From assembly GCA_002686955.1 (NCBI GenBank), contig NYZA01000002.1, positions 2,021 through 10,318 of the forward strand: a stretch of 8,298 nt of DNA, given 5' to 3'. Within the stretch, counting starts at the first letter, position 1. Every line of letters starts with the position of its first letter. Source of the stretch: Gemmatimonadota bacterium (GTDB taxonomy: Bacteria; GCA-2686955). Shown here piece by piece: positions 6,914 through 8,298 of the stretch. The translations under genes were made by a program, and so were the position numbers. Under the pieces are notes generated by a model, which ran no database searches, was not told where the DNA came from, and saw only the letters and a program-made list of their open reading frames with translations.

Positions 6914-7393
6914 TCAGTCTGTACCCACTTCAAGGTAGGCGACCAGATCGCAGAGCTGTTGCACCGTCATCACGTCGCCGTAGTTCCGCATCCGTGACCG
7001 CTCCTCGGGCACATCTTCTTCGAGTTGCTGCCCCGGACCGAGCCAGACCCGCTGCCGATCCGACCAGTCGGTCCACAGCTCCGCGGATTCCACATTTACG
7101 TGCGCCGGGGCAACGACCGCGGTTGCAACCGCACCTCTGGACAGGCCAGACATAGAGGGGCCGCGCAGCTCAGGTCCGGGTGATGCCGTGCTCGGAGCCG
7201 CCAATCGCGACTCGCCCTTCACCGTGTGGCACAGTGTGCAGCGAAGATCCTGCAGCGCCTTCCTTCCCGCGGCGACATCGCCCTCCGGCAGGACCATGCG
7301 AACCATGTCTTCGCTTCCGGCGCCCGGAGGGGCGCACGCACCAATAAGTAGGCTGCATCCGATCGCCGCCATCGATCCAAGTGGGTTCTTCAT
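6914..7393 (-). CDS. Lipoprotein c-type cytochrome of the nitrate operon
   Basis: The 159-residue product has a lipoprotein signal peptide with lipobox LLIGAC; Cys20 would carry the lipid and anchor it on the periplasmic side. There is one haem c site, CTLCH, at 52-56. Met135 in RMRNYGDVMTVQQLCDLVAYL is the likely sixth haem ligand; this C-terminal helix is typical of class I cytochromes c. Between them is a Ser/Pro-rich loop and a Trp-containing segment (LWTDWSDRQRVWLGP). It should shuttle electrons between membrane or periplasmic redox partners. Lying between two nitrate porter genes, it probably serves a nitrate reductase or nitrite oxidoreductase encoded nearby. The TGA of the upstream porter gene (7405-7403) overlaps this gene's ribosome binding site, GAGG 7404-7401, seven bases before ATG 7393, which implies translational coupling. 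Confidence 0.9.
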   Translation of the reverse strand: MKNPLGSMAAIGCSLLIGACAPPGAGSEDMVRMVLPEGDVAAGRKALQDLRCTLCHTVKGESRLAAPSTASPGPELRGPSMSGLSRGAVATAVVAPAHVNVESAELWTDWSDRQRVWLGPGQQLEEDVPEERSRMRNYGDVMTVQQLCDLVAYLEVGTD

Positions 7394-7402
7394 AGTGAAG
7401 CC

Positions 7403-8298
7403 TCACATATCCGTGGAGAACGCATCGGTCGGCTCTTTCAAAGCGAACCAACAATAGAGCAGGCTTAGAAAGGCGCCGGCGGCTATTGTGTAGAAGAAGG
7501 TCTTTGCGTCTACGATAGAATAGAGGACCAGGTAGCACACGGCTCCAACATTGCCGTAGGCGCCGGCCATGCCCGCGATTTGACCGGTCATCTCTTTCTT
7601 GATCATCGGGATGATCGCGAAGGTCGCACCCTCGGCTCCTTGAACGAACATCGAACAGGCGATCGTGATGCCGATGGCCGCGATCAACCACCACAGCCCC
7701 TCGAACATGGGCACGATCTCCCGGGTTCCGTCGGCGGCAAGTCCGCCATAGGCGCCGATATTCGCCATTCCCAGGAAACCCACGGCGATCCCCGCCATAT
7801 AGATGAGCATCGTTCTCTTGCGGTTCTTCATCGTGTCGGAGAGCAGTCCGCCGAGAGGTCTCGCGAACAGGTTGACGAAGGCAAAAGAGGCAGCGATCAG
7901 ACCGGCCAGTGTCGCGGTCATCAGGAAGCTACCGTCCGCGCCTCGCACCCCCTTGAATGTTGTTTCAAAGAACATGGGCAACATCGACACCACCGCGAGC
8001 TCCGCGCCGAAATTGGCGAAGTATGTGCTATTGAGTGCCGCGACACTCCCCCAATGGTATCGATCCTCTTCGGGAACCCCGGCCTTCAGCTTCGGTACAT
8101 TGACCTGAATGGTCTTCACCGCGTGCGCTACATAGATCAATGCCAGAATCGCGTAGATTCCGTAGAGCGTTGGTCCGGAGAGGATCGGCACTCCGTCGAT
8201 CTGAACGTTGCTGATACGTAAGCGGTCAAACTGCGGCGTTCTTCCCCTCCGTGCCGGCTCCATATATCGTCTCCCCGTCACCCACAACGAGGAGCACG
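7403..8298 (-). CDS. narK: NNP-family nitrate/nitrite porter, 5' end probably outside the window
   Basis: This is an inner-membrane MFS porter, of a different subgroup from the 5239-6885 gene. The frame is open to the right edge. Numbered from TTG 8287, hydrophobic segments lie near 41-61, 87-106, 122-146, 158-178, 198-214, 241-259 and 263-283, that is, one helix plus the six of a C-terminal MFS half. LFARPLGGLLSD (140-151) is the cytoplasmic loop with the conserved Arg. FVQGAEGATFAIIP (214-227) is the second nitrate signature, followed by GQIAGMAGAYGNVGAV. The first six helices should lie upstream, off the window. Alternatively, ATG 8263 has GGGGAG seven bases before it and could start a 286-residue half porter. 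The stop codon overlaps the cytochrome gene's ribosome binding site, so the three genes form one operon. Confidence 0.85.
   Translation of the reverse strand, partial: CSSLWVTGRRYMEPARRGRTPQFDRLRISNVQIDGVPILSGPTLYGIYAILALIYVAHAVKTIQVNVPKLKAGVPEEDRYHWGSVAALNSTYFANFGAELAVVSMLPMFFETTFKGVRGADGSFLMTATLAGLIAASFAFVNLFARPLGGLLSDTMKNRKRTMLIYMAGIAVGFLGMANIGAYGGLAADGTREIVPMFEGLWWLIAAIGITIACSMFVQGAEGATFAIIPMIKKEMTGQIAGMAGAYGNVGAVCYLVLYSIVDAKTFFYTIAAGAFLSLLYCWFALKEPTDAFSTDM

Overview
The window reads like a piece of a GC-rich bacterial chromosome. Short lines counted by eye run near 70% G+C inside the tetratricopeptide gene and about 52-65% in the nitrate-transport block. The TolB-like/TPR protein, the long adenosine deaminase with a TDN metal motif and the lipoprotein cytochrome c would suit a myxococcotal or other 'deltaproteobacterial' lineage. 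That is an impression, not a proof.

Layout from left to right. Positions 1-190 hold an unresolved edge with coding potential on both strands. Positions 191-1018 (minus) hold an exported protein of unknown function. Its signal-peptide start, with an excellent ribosome binding site, is cut off from the main reading frame by two in-frame TGA codons beside a run of eight C. Positions 1019-1438 are a divergent intergenic region with short repeats and a hairpin that can cover the ribosome binding site of the next gene. Positions 1439-4625 (plus) are a two-gene operon: adenosine deaminase (add), then a 647-residue protein with a TolB-like N-terminal domain and a TPR solenoid. Positions 4626-4744 hold two inverted repeats, followed by a small coiled-coil protein at 4745-5224 (plus).

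From 5239 to the right edge all genes are on the minus strand and form one nitrate-related operon. In transcription order it holds a nitrate/nitrite porter of the MFS NNP family (its 5' end probably outside the window), a lipoprotein cytochrome c, and a second NarK-type porter with an unusual insertion of about 65 residues that adds two membrane segments. The coiled-coil gene and the second porter converge with only 14 bp between their stop codons.

The operon probably serves nitrate/nitrite exchange across the inner membrane for a respiratory nitrate reductase or nitrite oxidoreductase encoded upstream, beyond the right edge. The anchored cytochrome would carry electrons on the periplasmic side. 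The add-TPR pair is probably purine salvage plus a scaffold or envelope protein; nothing seen links it to the nitrate genes. I found no RNA genes, insertion sequences, CRISPR arrays or convincing rho-independent terminators.
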